Origin: Phosphoribacter sp044220725
GTDB lineage: Bacteria > Actinomycetota > Actinomycetes > Actinomycetales > Dermatophilaceae
DNA length: 64,000 bases
Assembly: GCA_044220725.1 (NCBI GenBank)
Contig: JBGAQN010000007.1
Coordinates: 9,823-73,822 of the forward strand
Reading direction: 5' to 3'
Every line of letters begins with the position of its first letter. The first letter of the stretch is position 1. The translations under genes were made by a program, and so were the position numbers. Positions 1-9,032 of this stretch are shown here, in pieces. The notes under the pieces are model-generated. The model was not told where the DNA came from. It worked only from the letters and a program-made list of their open reading frames with translations, and did not search any database.

Positions 1-1
1 C

Positions 2-1900
2 ACCCTGCCCGGCGGCACGGACGACCCCGTCAGGGTCGCGTTGTTGGCCCGGCTGCCACTGACCGAAGGCGCTGTGCGGCTGGCCGAAGCCCGCGCCCTC
101 GTCGCCGCCCTCGTCGCCGGTTCGGGTCGTCCAGTCGGTGCGTGGAGCTCCCCCCAAGCCCGACACATCGCGGCCCTGGGCGTGCGGGCCGGTGATCCGT
201 TCGTCGCCCAGGCGCTCATGGAGGCGATGGACCCCGCGTCCCTGGGGCGGTTCGTCGAACGGCTGCTCGCCCACGTCTACTCGGTTGTCCACCAGCGCGC
301 CGACTGGTCGGCCGAGGCCGAACCGGCCTTGATCGTGCTCGGGACTGCCCTGATGACCGCCGCGAACGCCGACGCCGGGGTGGCACTCGACGCCGGCAGT
401 GCTGCCCGGCTGGACAGGTGGCGAACCGGCTGGCTCGCTGAACTGGCCAACATGGGCAGCGCGCAGGTCGGTGAGCGTGTCTACGACCCACCGTTCACGG
501 GCTTCACTGCCCAGGCCATCCTGATGGATCGCGCGATCCGGGCCGATCCGGGGATGGGCCCGGGCACGGCATACGCTGCGATTGTGGGCACCGCCCTCGT
601 GGACGCTGACCGACTCGCCCCCAACATCCCGCCGCCGGCCCGAGGCCCGTGGGCCGTGCGCAGCCCGGCTGACGGAATCGACCCGGTCGAGGTGCTCCTG
701 CGAGCAGTGCGTGAGGACTCCACGGCGGCGACCGCGCTGTTGACCGCCCGGCTTGGGGACGGGCAACCAGTGGTCCGCTATCTGGCCGGCGATCGACTGC
801 TCCGGGCTGTTGGTCAGGCGCCGACAGCGGCCACCAGCATCCTCGCCGACGTGCTGCGGAAGACCGCCGTGGGCACCGACGAACAGTCGACGTCGATTGC
901 CGGAGCCGCCCTCGACGGCTTCTCGGCCGTCGCCGAACATCTGGCGAGCCTCGAAGCGCCGAGCTTGCTAGCTGCCGACCGCCATCTGCAGGGACTGCGC
1001 TCGGTCCTGGCCGACCTCCTGGCGCGCCACCCCGATGCCGTCTGGGCCGCGATCAACGACCCGGCGGATCCGAGGACCTGGCCCGAGGATGACGAGGTTG
1101 GGCACCCGTGGGCGGTCGCCGCCGAGGACGGCTGGAGCGTGAGGCTGCTCAACCGGTCGCGGCTGGCAGCCCTGCTGGGGGAACTGGGCAAGGACGGGGT
1201 CGTCCCAGGCACCGTTCCCACGGCCGGAGCACCGGCGCTGGCGCTCGTGCTCACCGCACTGATCGGGGCCCACAGCACCGAACTGGCCGGTGCGCTGAAC
1301 TCCCGGGACGCAGCCCAACGCGACGCGGCGATCGTGCGGCTGGGGCAGGTGACCGGCTTCGTCGTCGAATCGGCTCGACAGGCCGTCGTGCAGGTGCAGG
1401 TCGGCGCGGACGCCGCGGTGGCCGAACGTCGTGCCCTCGTCGACAAGATCACCTCCTATATCCAGTTGCCCAACGCCCTGAAGCGCAATCTGCCCGGCAT
1501 CGTGGCGACCCTCGTCCTTGGGCTGGTGCGCACGAGCGTCCAACGCATCGGGTATGGCGAAGCCACGATGGACAACGCCCAACGCACCGATAAGGCGGCC
1601 GATGTCGAACGAGCCCGGGTGGAAGCCGCGGTGCGCGCCCTCGGTTTCGACCTGGTCAGCGTCGGCGGGTGGTGGGATGCCCAGCACGACCCGCTCGATT
1701 GGCTGCGCGCCCATCCGGGTCCCGCGTTCTGCGGATCGGACGGCATGCCGCTGCCGTTGGCCCAGATGACGCCAATCCAGCGCGAACGTTTCCTCGCGTG
1801 GGCCAGCACCGTGCCCGACTACACGACCCTGCCGAGCGCGTTGGTCGAGGCGATCGAGGACGGCGCCCGGGCGGTCAGGACAACAACTGCAGCACGGTGA
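2..1900 (+). CDS. Hypothetical protein, N-terminus cut by window edge
   Basis: The reading frame is open to the left edge, so at least 632 residues of a longer protein are visible. I do not recognise the family. The sequence is rich in Ala, Leu, Val and Asp with many short amphipathic helices, which suggests a cytoplasmic alpha-helical (solenoid-like) protein. No signal peptide, membrane segment, nucleotide-binding or metal-binding motif stands out. The last third contains a hydrophobic helix-like stretch (about 1490-1520) and ends in a Thr/Ala-rich tail. A TTG at 41 could act as a start, but the continuous upstream frame makes truncation more likely. Its 3' end overlaps the convergent DUF6912 gene by 26 bp. 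Confidence 0.75.
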   Translation, partial: TLPGGTDDPVRVALLARLPLTEGAVRLAEARALVAALVAGSGRPVGAWSSPQARHIAALGVRAGDPFVAQALMEAMDPASLGRFVERLLAHVYSVVHQRADWSAEAEPALIVLGTALMTAANADAGVALDAGSAARLDRWRTGWLAELANMGSAQVGERVYDPPFTGFTAQAILMDRAIRADPGMGPGTAYAAIVGTALVDADRLAPNIPPPARGPWAVRSPADGIDPVEVLLRAVREDSTAATALLTARLGDGQPVVRYLAGDRLLRAVGQAPTAATSILADVLRKTAVGTDEQSTSIAGAALDGFSAVAEHLASLEAPSLLAADRHLQGLRSVLADLLARHPDAVWAAINDPADPRTWPEDDEVGHPWAVAAEDGWSVRLLNRSRLAALLGELGKDGVVPGTVPTAGAPALALVLTALIGAHSTELAGALNSRDAAQRDAAIVRLGQVTGFVVESARQAVVQVQVGADAAVAERRALVDKITSYIQLPNALKRNLPGIVATLVLGLVRTSVQRIGYGEATMDNAQRTDKAADVERARVEAAVRALGFDLVSVGGWWDAQHDPLDWLRAHPGPAFCGSDGMPLPLAQMTPIQRERFLAWASTVPDYTTLPSALVEAIEDGARAVRTTTAAR

Positions 1901-2333
1901 GCACCTCACTGGCGTCGTACCAGAGCAGGTCCGCGTCGACGGTGCTGCCCGGTTGTTCGTCCACGTGCAACGAGGCCAGGGCTCGAAGTGGAACGGCGCT
2001 GGTGAGGATCACTTCGGCCGCGGTTCGGCCCTCGGGCAGGGCCGGTTCGGTGACCGCTTCCGGGGCTACGTCGGCCGCCGCCACCACCCTCTTGGTGGAC
2101 CGACGCCCCAGGTCGCCGCCCCCCGAGGCCTGGGCAGCGGTCCGGCGCCGCGAGGCGGCAGCCGCAGCGTCCACGAAGGCGGCGTACTCCAGCTCCTCGA
2201 CGTCGGCGCCAGGGGATTGGCTGGCCAGGCGCACGGTGACGGCATACGCCGGGCGCGGGGAGAGATCCTGCCCGGCGGCAAGCGCGCTCAACTCGGCCTC
2301 GGTGAGCGGTAGGTAGACCCGAACGCGGCTCAC
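1875..2333 (-). CDS. DUF6912 family protein
   Basis: A 152-residue protein starting with GTG. The N-terminus (SRVRVYLPLTEAELSAL) and the C-terminus with VTVRLASQSPG...EELEYAAF match what I recall of the actinobacterial DUF6912 family of unknown function. It has no signal peptide or membrane segment. The GTG overlaps the TGA of the upstream patatin gene by 4 bp (GTGA), so the two are probably translationally coupled in one leftward operon with the acyltransferase gene. The 3' end runs 26 bp into the convergent gene at the left edge, leaving no room for a terminator. Confidence 0.7.
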   Translation of the reverse strand: MSRVRVYLPLTEAELSALAAGQDLSPRPAYAVTVRLASQSPGADVEELEYAAFVDAAAAASRRRTAAQASGGGDLGRRSTKRVVAAADVAPEAVTEPALPEGRTAAEVILTSAVPLRALASLHVDEQPGSTVDADLLWYDASEVLTVLQLLS

Positions 2334-3430
2334 CGATGCTCCTCTGTGCGCCGCAGTCGTCGGTATGCCGCCCGCGCGCTCACCGTGCCCGACCGACGAA
2401 TGGGCTCGGGGAGGTCCGTCGAGGTATATGCGGTGACCGCATCAGGGTGATCCGGCTCGCCTGGGACGTGCCCGCCATCGAACTCCATGTGATGGGGGTC
2501 CCGCAGCGACACGCGTGAGGTGTGCAGCGACGTCTGCAGCACCCCGATCCGCCGAGCCGCAGCCATGGCGTTATGGCCCATGACTTCCAGGTCGGCGCTG
2601 CTGGGCCCGAGCACAGTGACCTGGGTGCCCTCGCCGTGCACGGTCGTCAGCTCGCGCAGGGCCCGTCGAGTGACCCGCGCCCGCCAGCGGCGTTCCAACC
2701 GGGTCATCGCGCGCGTCGGCGTGTCCGGGTCGAAGGTGACCGCGGGAGCAAGGACATAGACCTCGTCGACCCCGAGCCCGGCCACGAGATCGATGTTCGT
2801 CGATGACCACGCCCCGCCGTCGACATAGCGGCGGCCGGCGATGGTCACCGGTTCATACCAAGCGGGAATGGCGCAGGAGGCCATCACCGCGTCGGCGAGG
2901 TCGGCCTCGGGAAAACCTTCGCGACCAAAGGCTGTTCGCTCAGAGGCGTCGTAGTCGACTGCCACCACCGTCAAGCCCGAGCGCGGGGCCCACCCCGTTG
3001 GCGCCACGTGCCGGATGAGCGCGCCAACCCGGTCGAGCCGACCCGTGCCCAGCGGGAGAAAGGACGAGATGACGGTGGTGGGGGGCAACCGTCGCAAGCC
3101 GCTCAGTCCCCGCCGGACGACGGCTGGGGCCCCCAACGCGGCCCGTGGTCGGGTGGGTCGAGAGCGCCCCGCCGCGTTGTCGTGGTCGTAGTGGAAACCC
3201 GTCAAAGGCCCCTCGGTGATCGCCCCACCGAGCTGGTGTTCGCGCAGTTGGGCAACTCCGGCGCCACAGGCGAGCAGGGCCGCCAACACCGATCCGGCGG
3301 ACGTGCCGACGAACTCGTCGAACTCCCGCGCGTCGACACCCAATTGCTCCTCCAGGGCAGTCAGCGCTCCGACGGTCCACGCCGCCCCCAGCACTCCCCC
3401 GCCGCCGAGGACCAGGGCTCGACGCGTCAT
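2330..3430 (-). CDS. Patatin-like phospholipase / lipid acyl hydrolase
   Basis: A 366-residue patatin-family serine hydrolase. The N-terminus carries the oxyanion-hole glycine loop (LVLGGGGVLGAAW, residues 7-18), the nucleophile elbow GTSAG at 42-46 (Ser44) and the catalytic aspartate in DGG at 204-206, so the Ser-Asp dyad is complete. The family hydrolyses phospholipid or neutral-lipid ester bonds. No clear signal peptide is visible, so cytoplasmic or membrane-peripheral action is likely. The start ATG overlaps the stop of the wax ester synthase/DGAT gene by 4 bp, which suggests coupled synthesis and turnover of storage lipid. That functional link is inference from context. Confidence 0.88.
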   Translation of the reverse strand: MTRRALVLGGGGVLGAAWTVGALTALEEQLGVDAREFDEFVGTSAGSVLAALLACGAGVAQLREHQLGGAITEGPLTGFHYDHDNAAGRSRPTRPRAALGAPAVVRRGLSGLRRLPPTTVISSFLPLGTGRLDRVGALIRHVAPTGWAPRSGLTVVAVDYDASERTAFGREGFPEADLADAVMASCAIPAWYEPVTIAGRRYVDGGAWSSTNIDLVAGLGVDEVYVLAPAVTFDPDTPTRAMTRLERRWRARVTRRALRELTTVHGEGTQVTVLGPSSADLEVMGHNAMAAARRIGVLQTSLHTSRVSLRDPHHMEFDGGHVPGEPDHPDAVTAYTSTDLPEPIRRSGTVSARAAYRRLRRTEEHR

Positions 3431-4917
3431 GCCCCGGCGTCCTCGGTGCTCCCGGTGTTCCCGGTGTTCCCGGTGTTCCCGGTGCTCCCGGTGTTCCCGT
3501 TGTCCCCGGGGTCCCCCGTGTCGGCGAGTTCAGCGAGCGCATCGGCGATCCCTTGACCGAGCACCTCGATATCGGGCATCGCGTCGCGGTCGGCGTTGAG
3601 GCCGTAATAGACGCCTCCGTCATAGGAGGTCAACCCGATGGCCAAGGCTTGACCCTTGGCGAGCGGGATCACGGGGTAGGTCGCGAGCAGGCGGGCGTCG
3701 CCGGCATACAGGGAGAACTGCGGACCGGGCACGTTGGTGACGATGAGGTTGAAGAGGCGCTTGGACATGTCGCTGCCGAGGCGCGCCCCCATGGCGTGCA
3801 GGGTCGGCGGCGCGAAGCCGGCCAGCCCGACGAGCCGGTCGGCACCGACTGCGCGCCCGCCGGCGATCTGCTGCCTGGTGAGGAAGGCGATCTGATGCAA
3901 CCGCATCGAGGCGGCGGGCTCGCCGACGGGCAGGTCGACCAAGCAGGCAGCCAGCTGGTGCAGCCCCTGGCCCGTGTCGTCTTCGACACTGACTGGGACG
4001 AGCGCCCGGACCACCGTCGTCGAGTGGACCGGCGAGCCGCGGGTGAGCAGCCAGGTGCGCAGGGCACCGGCGATGCACGCCAGGACGATGTCGTTGATCG
4101 AGACGTCGTCGGCGTGCGGCCCCTTGGACAGGCGGCGGCGCACCTGCCGGTATGCCGCGAGGTCGGTGCCGACCATGACGAACCGTCGCGCCTGGCCGAC
4201 GTGGGCGTTGAGCGGCGAGGTCGGCGCGGGGCTGGCGGCTCCCCGGGCCACCGTGGACACCAGCGACCCCACCCCTGAGAGCACTCGACCGCCGAAGTCG
4301 AACAGCTCCTGGGACCCTCCGCGCACCGAGCGCAGCAGCGCGCGCGGTCCCTTGACCGAGTCGACGACCGCGGAGGTGAGCAGACTCAGGTCGCTGGGCG
4401 TATGCCGCGGACGCCAGAGATCGGGCGGCGGCTTCTCCCAGCCGGGCGTGTCGGTGACCAGGAGCTGACCAATGTCCAGGGGATGGGCACCATCGACGAG
4501 GGCATGATGGGTCTTGGTGACGATGGCCACCCGACCGTGTTCGAGCCCTTCCACGATGTAGGCCTCCCAGAGCGGGCGACCCCGATCCAGGGATCGGGGT
4601 TGCACCCGGGCGACAAACTCCTCCAGTTGGGCGTCGTTGCCAGGTTTGGGCAGTGCCGCGCGCCGAACATGGTAGGTGAGGTCGAAATTCTCGTCGTCGA
4701 CCCAGACTGGGTTGGCCAGGTTGCCGGGGACCCAGCGAACCTTTTGCCGATAGCGGGGCAACTGGGCGATGCGCTGGGCGAACAAGGCGAGCAGTCGGTC
4801 GTGGTCGAGTCGGCCCTCCGGCGGGTCCAGCACCAGGACTTCGCCGACGTGCATGACGGTCGCCCGGTCCTCCATGTAGAGGAAGGACGTATCCATCGAG
4901 GTCAACCGGTCTGCCAC
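3427..4917 (-). CDS. Wax ester synthase / diacylglycerol O-acyltransferase
   Basis: A 496-residue WS/DGAT-family acyltransferase, close to the usual 450-500. It transfers fatty acyl from acyl-CoA to diacylglycerol or fatty alcohol to make triacylglycerol or wax ester. The catalytic HHxxxDG motif is intact (HHALVDG, 137-143) and the PLW element lies at 115-117. The N-terminus (LTSMDTSFLYME) and the later NVPGP motif are also typical. The last 25 or so residues are a Thr-Gly-Asn/Ser repeat encoded by a 9-bp minisatellite, which is not a normal part of the family. It is first in a leftward overlapping set with patatin and DUF6912 genes. The octamer occurs in it several times. Confidence 0.9.
   Translation of the reverse strand: MADRLTSMDTSFLYMEDRATVMHVGEVLVLDPPEGRLDHDRLLALFAQRIAQLPRYRQKVRWVPGNLANPVWVDDENFDLTYHVRRAALPKPGNDAQLEEFVARVQPRSLDRGRPLWEAYIVEGLEHGRVAIVTKTHHALVDGAHPLDIGQLLVTDTPGWEKPPPDLWRPRHTPSDLSLLTSAVVDSVKGPRALLRSVRGGSQELFDFGGRVLSGVGSLVSTVARGAASPAPTSPLNAHVGQARRFVMVGTDLAAYRQVRRRLSKGPHADDVSINDIVLACIAGALRTWLLTRGSPVHSTTVVRALVPVSVEDDTGQGLHQLAACLVDLPVGEPAASMRLHQIAFLTRQQIAGGRAVGADRLVGLAGFAPPTLHAMGARLGSDMSKRLFNLIVTNVPGPQFSLYAGDARLLATYPVIPLAKGQALAIGLTSYDGGVYYGLNADRDAMPDIEVLGQGIADALAELADTGDPGDNGNTGSTGNTGNTGNTGSTEDAGA
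3443..3510. repeat. 9-bp in-frame minisatellite in the WS/DGAT tail
   Basis: About six to seven near-identical copies of CCGGTGTTC (top strand) encode Thr-Gly-Asn/Ser repeats just before the stop codon of the acyltransferase. The unit length is a multiple of three, so changes in copy number would keep the frame. Confidence 0.85.
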
Positions 4918-4968
4918 CGGACCATCCTGTCAGATCCGCGGTGGACCCTCTGGTGCCCGAGAGTCGGC

Positions 4969-6393
4969 TCAGCGACGAGCCCAACGCCAACGACGGCCCG
5001 CAGCAGAAGCCCGCGTCCCGGCCCGGCCGACCCGACGTGCATGCCTGCCCGGCCCGGCCCCACTGACCCCCGGCTCGGCCGGCCGCAGGCGGCGGTCCAG
5101 CTCGGCTGCCAAAGACGCGATGGCCTTCCGCGCCGGCACCCCAGGGGATATCTCCGCCAGAGCCCTCCCCGAACCTAGGGCTGCGTCCAAGGCCACCGGA
5201 TCGTCAGGGATGGTGTGGACGTCGGCTACCCCGGCGAACCGAGCCAGTGCATCGGTGACGAGCCGAGCCGGATCGGGCCCGACGGGCCCTGATCGAAGTC
5301 GGTTGACGACAACGGCGGGCACGGGTGCACGGACCGTCCCCAACTCCTGCAGTCCGCGCACCAGCCGCTGAAGGGACACCGGGTCACATCCCCCGACGGC
5401 CACCGCGGCGTCCGCGCAACGCAGCGCCGTGAGGGTCGCCTGGTTTCGCCGAGGCGCCTGAGTGTCATAACTGAGCTCCTCGTCGTCCTCAAGGCAGAAG
5501 CCCGTGTCGACGACGACGATCTCGGCGAGTGAGCGGCATACCTGGAGAACTCTCTCGACGGCAGCTTCCCGCAGTTCTGGCCACCGTTCGGCCTTGGGCA
5601 GTCCAGTGAGGACCCGCACGCCGGGGCGCACTTCGAGGGCAAGCCGAGCCAGGTGTTGGACGTCGAGGGATCCTTGCTCAGCCGCACGCGCGGCGGCAAC
5701 CACTCCGGGAGCCTCGTCGAGCATCGCCAGCGATTGCGCAACGCATCCGCCATACGTGTCGGCATCGACGAGCACGACGTGGCGGCCCAACAAGGCGAAC
5801 TCCACCGCGAGGTTGACGGCGACCGTCGTGCGTCCCGGGGAGCCGATCGGTCCCCAGACGGCCAGAATGCGTCCCGGTGAGTCCGGGAGCGATGCGACGT
5901 CGAGCTCGGGCTCGACGCCGGCGGCGGCGGCGAGGTTGGTTGGCCCGGCCACGCCGTCCTGGTCACCCAGGATGGGCACCCAGCCACCGAGCCCGGACGC
6001 GGTCGGTGCGACCTGAGGCTGAGCGGGCGTCCCGTGGAGGGCCTCCAGCAGGGCGGCGACGAGGCGGTCCCCTGGTGCCGCGGCGGACACGACCGCGTGG
6101 ACCCCGAGTTGCCACAGCCGTCGTTCGCCGTGGTCATCGTCGGGGTCGGCCAGCCCGACGACAGGGACTCCGAGGTCGCGCAACGACGTGATCGACGACA
6201 ACGTCAAGCCCCGCAGCCCGGCCGAGACCACTGCGACCTGGCCCAGACCCGACGCGGCAGCCGCGAGCAACTCGGCCAGGTCCGCACACCGACGAGCGAT
6301 CGTCAGGTGTCGCGAGGCGGCGATGGCCGCGACGACAGGGCCGTCCCACTTCATCGAAACCGCACTGAGGACCGAGGGCGTCGCGCCGGTCAT
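4969..6393 (-). CDS. CpaE-like MinD/ParA-family ATPase (accessory Tad module)
   Basis: A 474-residue protein with an N-terminal receiver-like half (residues 15-125, no obvious phospho-acceptor pattern) and a C-terminal MinD/ParA-like ATPase domain from about 175. The P-loop GPIGSPGRTT (181-190) has Arg where the family Lys normally sits, and the deviant-Walker signature lysine is also missing. VLVDAD follows at 207-212. CpaE/TadZ proteins help localise Tad pilus machinery at a pole. This copy overlaps the upstream SAF-domain gene by 4 bp, giving a CpaB/CpaE-like pair separate from the main Tad locus. Whether it hydrolyses ATP is doubtful given the P-loop. The C-terminal 40 residues are basic and repeat-rich. 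Confidence 0.75.
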   Translation of the reverse strand: MTGATPSVLSAVSMKWDGPVVAAIAASRHLTIARRCADLAELLAAAASGLGQVAVVSAGLRGLTLSSITSLRDLGVPVVGLADPDDDHGERRLWQLGVHAVVSAAAPGDRLVAALLEALHGTPAQPQVAPTASGLGGWVPILGDQDGVAGPTNLAAAAGVEPELDVASLPDSPGRILAVWGPIGSPGRTTVAVNLAVEFALLGRHVVLVDADTYGGCVAQSLAMLDEAPGVVAAARAAEQGSLDVQHLARLALEVRPGVRVLTGLPKAERWPELREAAVERVLQVCRSLAEIVVVDTGFCLEDDEELSYDTQAPRRNQATLTALRCADAAVAVGGCDPVSLQRLVRGLQELGTVRAPVPAVVVNRLRSGPVGPDPARLVTDALARFAGVADVHTIPDDPVALDAALGSGRALAEISPGVPARKAIASLAAELDRRLRPAEPGVSGAGPGRHARRVGRAGTRASAAGRRWRWARR

Positions 6394-7076
6394 TGGCTGC
6401 GGCCATGCAACGAGCCGGGAATGGGCACCAGGGTCAACCGAGATCTGGCGTCCTGGGCCGCGATGAGTTGTTGCACCTCAGCGCTCGGCACGAGCAGGGC
6501 AATGGCCGACGAGCTCGCCGACACACCGAAGGATCCCTGATCCTGGGGGATCCACGCGACCGTGACAGCCTGGAGGCCGATCTGGGACGCCAAGTAGCGC
6601 TCCTGGGCTGAGGCGGGGTCACGCGGACTCACCCACACATCGACGACCGACCCCGCGACCAGACCGGCTGCCGAATCGGCGTCGACGCGAACCGTCACCG
6701 GTTGGACTCCGACGTCAGCCTTCGTCCCGACCGCTGAGACTGGGATCAGCTCGCCGGCCCGGATCTCGCGCACGACATAGCCATCCGAGGGCAGCGGACC
6801 TTCGGCGGACAGATAGGGCGCGACCGCATCGTCGAGCAGCACGGCAACCCGAACAACGGCAGCCGCATCGAGGCGGTCGCCGGGTTTGAGCGTCGCTGCA
6901 GCGGCATACCGAGGAAATCGGTCGTCAGCGGCAGAAATCGCCTTGGCCCCCAGCGCCGTGGCCAGCAGCACGAGTACGACTCCCACGAGAAGTCGACTGT
7001 TTCGCCAAGACGGTCGCTGCAGCCGGGTTGCCGGGACGCCGCTGAGCGGTCCGGTTTGCCCCCCATGCGAACTCAT
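6390..7076 (-). CDS. SAF domain protein, CpaB/RcpC-like
   Basis: A 228-residue protein. I place the start at the ATG at 7076 (MSSHGGQTG), just before the transmembrane helix, rather than at an upstream start in the same frame. One N-terminal membrane helix (about residues 27-46, RLLVGVVLVLLATALGAKAI) is followed by an SAF domain with the typical 'GDRLDAAAVV...' and 'AGELIPVSAVG' segments. CpaB/RcpC proteins are extracytoplasmic parts of Tad pilus systems. The stop overlaps the CpaE-like gene by 4 bp. It diverges from the HTH gene at 7195 across 118 bp that probably hold both promoters. Confidence 0.75.
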   Translation of the reverse strand: MSSHGGQTGPLSGVPATRLQRPSWRNSRLLVGVVLVLLATALGAKAISAADDRFPRYAAAATLKPGDRLDAAAVVRVAVLLDDAVAPYLSAEGPLPSDGYVVREIRAGELIPVSAVGTKADVGVQPVTVRVDADSAAGLVAGSVVDVWVSPRDPASAQERYLASQIGLQAVTVAWIPQDQGSFGVSASSSAIALLVPSAEVQQLIAAQDARSRLTLVPIPGSLHGRSQ

Positions 7077-7194
7077 GGCGCTATTGTCGCCCTTGACGGG
7101 GATTGCCCCAACCCACGACCTCGAGATTGTGGACAACACCCGGACGCTGTGGATAAGTCGGGAAGCTGGGGACGTCAGCACCTAGACTCGCCTC

Positions 7195-7440
7195 ATGCCG
7201 CCGCGGTTTCTCCAATTGGCCGACGTCGCCGAGGTGCTCAATATCTCCTCGGCACAGGCATACGCCCTCGTGCGCTCGGGCGACCTACCCGCCATCAAAG
7301 TGGGCGGCCGCGGCCAGTGGCGAGTGGAGACCAGCCAGTTAGAGGACTACATCCAGCGCATGTATGCCGCCACGCGGGACTTCGTCGAGTCCCACCCCCT
7401 CGGCGGAGGTTCTGACGAGGTCGCCGACGAGCGGGTCTGA
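7195..7440 (+). CDS. Excisionase/MerR-type helix-turn-helix DNA-binding protein
   Basis: An 81-residue protein made almost entirely of one winged HTH of the HTH_17 (excisionase/BldC-like) type: LQLADVAEVLNISSAQAYALVRSGDLPAIKVGGRGQWRV at residues 6-44 shows the two helices and the basic wing. Such proteins regulate transcription or assist recombinases. No integrase is nearby, so a regulatory role is more likely. It diverges from the SAF/CpaE pair, which makes that pair an obvious candidate target (inference). The C-terminus is an acidic tail. Confidence 0.8.
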   Translation: MPPRFLQLADVAEVLNISSAQAYALVRSGDLPAIKVGGRGQWRVETSQLEDYIQRMYAATRDFVESHPLGGGSDEVADERV

Positions 7441-7483
7441 CCTCGCGCGCTCGTCAGCCCTGCTCAAGCCCGACCGGGCCCTC

Positions 7484-8032
7484 TCAGACCCGGATGATCG
7501 CCGCCACAGCCGCGAACGGAATGGTGCGCGTGTCCGTGACATGCTCGGGTCGGCGGGGCAGGTCGGCGGGATGTTCAGCAAGGTCCAGGGTGTCCCGCCC
7601 CACCGCATCAATGGTCCCGCAGCGCCGACCCCCTTCGGCGTCGACAATCGTCACCACGGCCCGGTCCCGGCTCACCGCTCGCAGGGCTGCTCCGAGGGTG
7701 AACCCCTTGGCCACGGTCCCGGCCGGGGTAATCCGTCCAGCGAGCCCCAGCACGCCCCGGACGGACGCGAACGGCAGCAGCACGCTGTGGGCCGCTTGGG
7801 CCGTGATCAAGACCCAGTCCGCGCCGACGTCGGCAACCTGGCCAACCAGAACTCCCAGGCCCCGGACCTCGACCGTGACCGGGCCAACGGACCTAATGGC
7901 CGCAAATCTCTCGTGTAACCCCAGCAGGGCCCGCTCCCGACGGGTGCGGTCGGAGACCTCGCCTGCCAGCTCGGAATCGGACTCCGCCTCGAGCTGCGCT
8001 TGCAGGTCCTCGAACAGCCGCTCCCAGCGCAC
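7484..8032 (-). CDS. Conserved hypothetical protein
   Basis: About 182 residues from a GTG at 8032. GGAGG lies just upstream, though very close to the GTG, so a start further upstream (up to 8116) cannot be excluded. I do not know a function. The N-terminus has an amphipathic helix (WERLFEDLQAQLEAESDSEL). The rest alternates short beta strands (VTVEVRGLGVLVGQV, WVLITAQAAHSVLLPFASV, CGTIDAVGRDTLDLAEH), suggesting a small beta-barrel or Sm-like repeat. No membrane segment or catalytic motif is visible. It converges on the HTH gene across 43 bp and diverges from the LysM gene. Confidence 0.65.
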   Translation of the reverse strand: MRWERLFEDLQAQLEAESDSELAGEVSDRTRRERALLGLHERFAAIRSVGPVTVEVRGLGVLVGQVADVGADWVLITAQAAHSVLLPFASVRGVLGLAGRITPAGTVAKGFTLGAALRAVSRDRAVVTIVDAEGGRRCGTIDAVGRDTLDLAEHPADLPRRPEHVTDTRTIPFAAVAAIIRV

Positions 8033-8147
8033 GCCTCCATTCTCACATCCTGTGGGCCCAGCACTCCCCGACTCAACCAGTTGACAACAGGTGCGAACGT
8101 CGTCAAACATAAGCAAACGACATCATTCGTATGATTTGAGGGTCAGC

Positions 8148-9032
8148 ATGGACATCACGACGTACGGACCTCGGCGCGCCGGACTCGTTGCCGTGGTCGC
8201 CCTCACCGGGTGCAGTGGATCGGTCGCCGCGTTCGCCAGCGTGGCGCGGGTCAGTTGGCAGGCGGCCTTCCGGTCGACGCCCGGGGACCCTGCCGAGGTC
8301 CTTCTCGTCCTCATCGGCGCGGTGGGCGCCCTACTCTCGGCCTGGCTCGGGCTTGCCACGATCGCGGCAGCTCTCAGCGCACTTCCGGGAGCTCTCGGCG
8401 ATGTCGCCGGGAGGTTGGCTGCCCGGATCACTCCCCTGCTCATCGCTCGAGTCGTCGCGCTCGCCGCGGGGAGCGCTATCGCCGCCGGATGCGCCCCGGC
8501 CACGAACTCAACGGTTGGCCTGACCATGGAGGCACCATCCGCCGTCACGGCAGTGGTCGATGTCACCCCGCCGAGGGCACCCGATCCTGCCTTCCGGCCT
8601 TCGGACATCCCTTCAGGTCCCCCGCGTCCCCCGTCAGCCCTGTCGCCCCCGTCAGCCCTGTCAGCCCCTTCCTCGACCACATCCGGCGGTTCGAATCTCG
8701 AGCCAGGCTTCGTCCCGAGCCGGCCGCCTCAGCCGTCGACGCCGACGGCACCGTCTATCGAGGCCCTCGAGCGCCTGCCACGCAAAGACCACGACGGTGT
8801 CGAGACCCACGTCGTCCGGCGCGGAGACACCCTGTGGGACATCGCCGAGGGTCATCTGGGCCCCGGCGCAACTCCGGCCGCCATCGCTGCCGAGTGGCCA
8901 CGCTGGTATGCCGCCAACCGCGCCGTCATCGGGGCGGATCCCGCTCGCCTGCGCCCGGGCCAGCGACTGGTGGCACCCAACTCCTCAGCCGGACCCTCCA
9001 CTCATGCGCGAGTGAGCGAGGCCCTCCGATGA
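8148..9032 (+). CDS. Membrane-anchored LysM domain protein
   Basis: A 294-residue protein. I choose the ATG at 8148 because GAGGG lies at a good distance upstream. Hydrophobic segments fill the first 120 residues (about 14-32, 55-80 and 100-118), then a Pro/Ser-rich linker, then a C-terminal LysM domain at about 219-275 (VVRRGDTLWDIAEGHLG ... LRPGQRLVAP). LysM binds peptidoglycan, so the protein likely joins membrane and wall. The linker DNA near 8635-8675 repeats CCGTCAGCCCTGTC-like units. The stop overlaps the next start by 4 bp (ATGA). The pairing with an Rv3235-family gene beside secA is, to my knowledge, common in actinobacteria. Confidence 0.85.
   Translation: MDITTYGPRRAGLVAVVALTGCSGSVAAFASVARVSWQAAFRSTPGDPAEVLLVLIGAVGALLSAWLGLATIAAALSALPGALGDVAGRLAARITPLLIARVVALAAGSAIAAGCAPATNSTVGLTMEAPSAVTAVVDVTPPRAPDPAFRPSDIPSGPPRPPSALSPPSALSAPSSTTSGGSNLEPGFVPSRPPQPSTPTAPSIEALERLPRKDHDGVETHVVRRGDTLWDIAEGHLGPGATPAAIAAEWPRWYAANRAVIGADPARLRPGQRLVAPNSSAGPSTHARVSEALR

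Noticed and set aside
7195..7440. Mobile element excisionase
   Set aside because: HTH_17 proteins include excisionases, but no integrase, att-like repeats or phage genes are present; a plain regulator is more likely.
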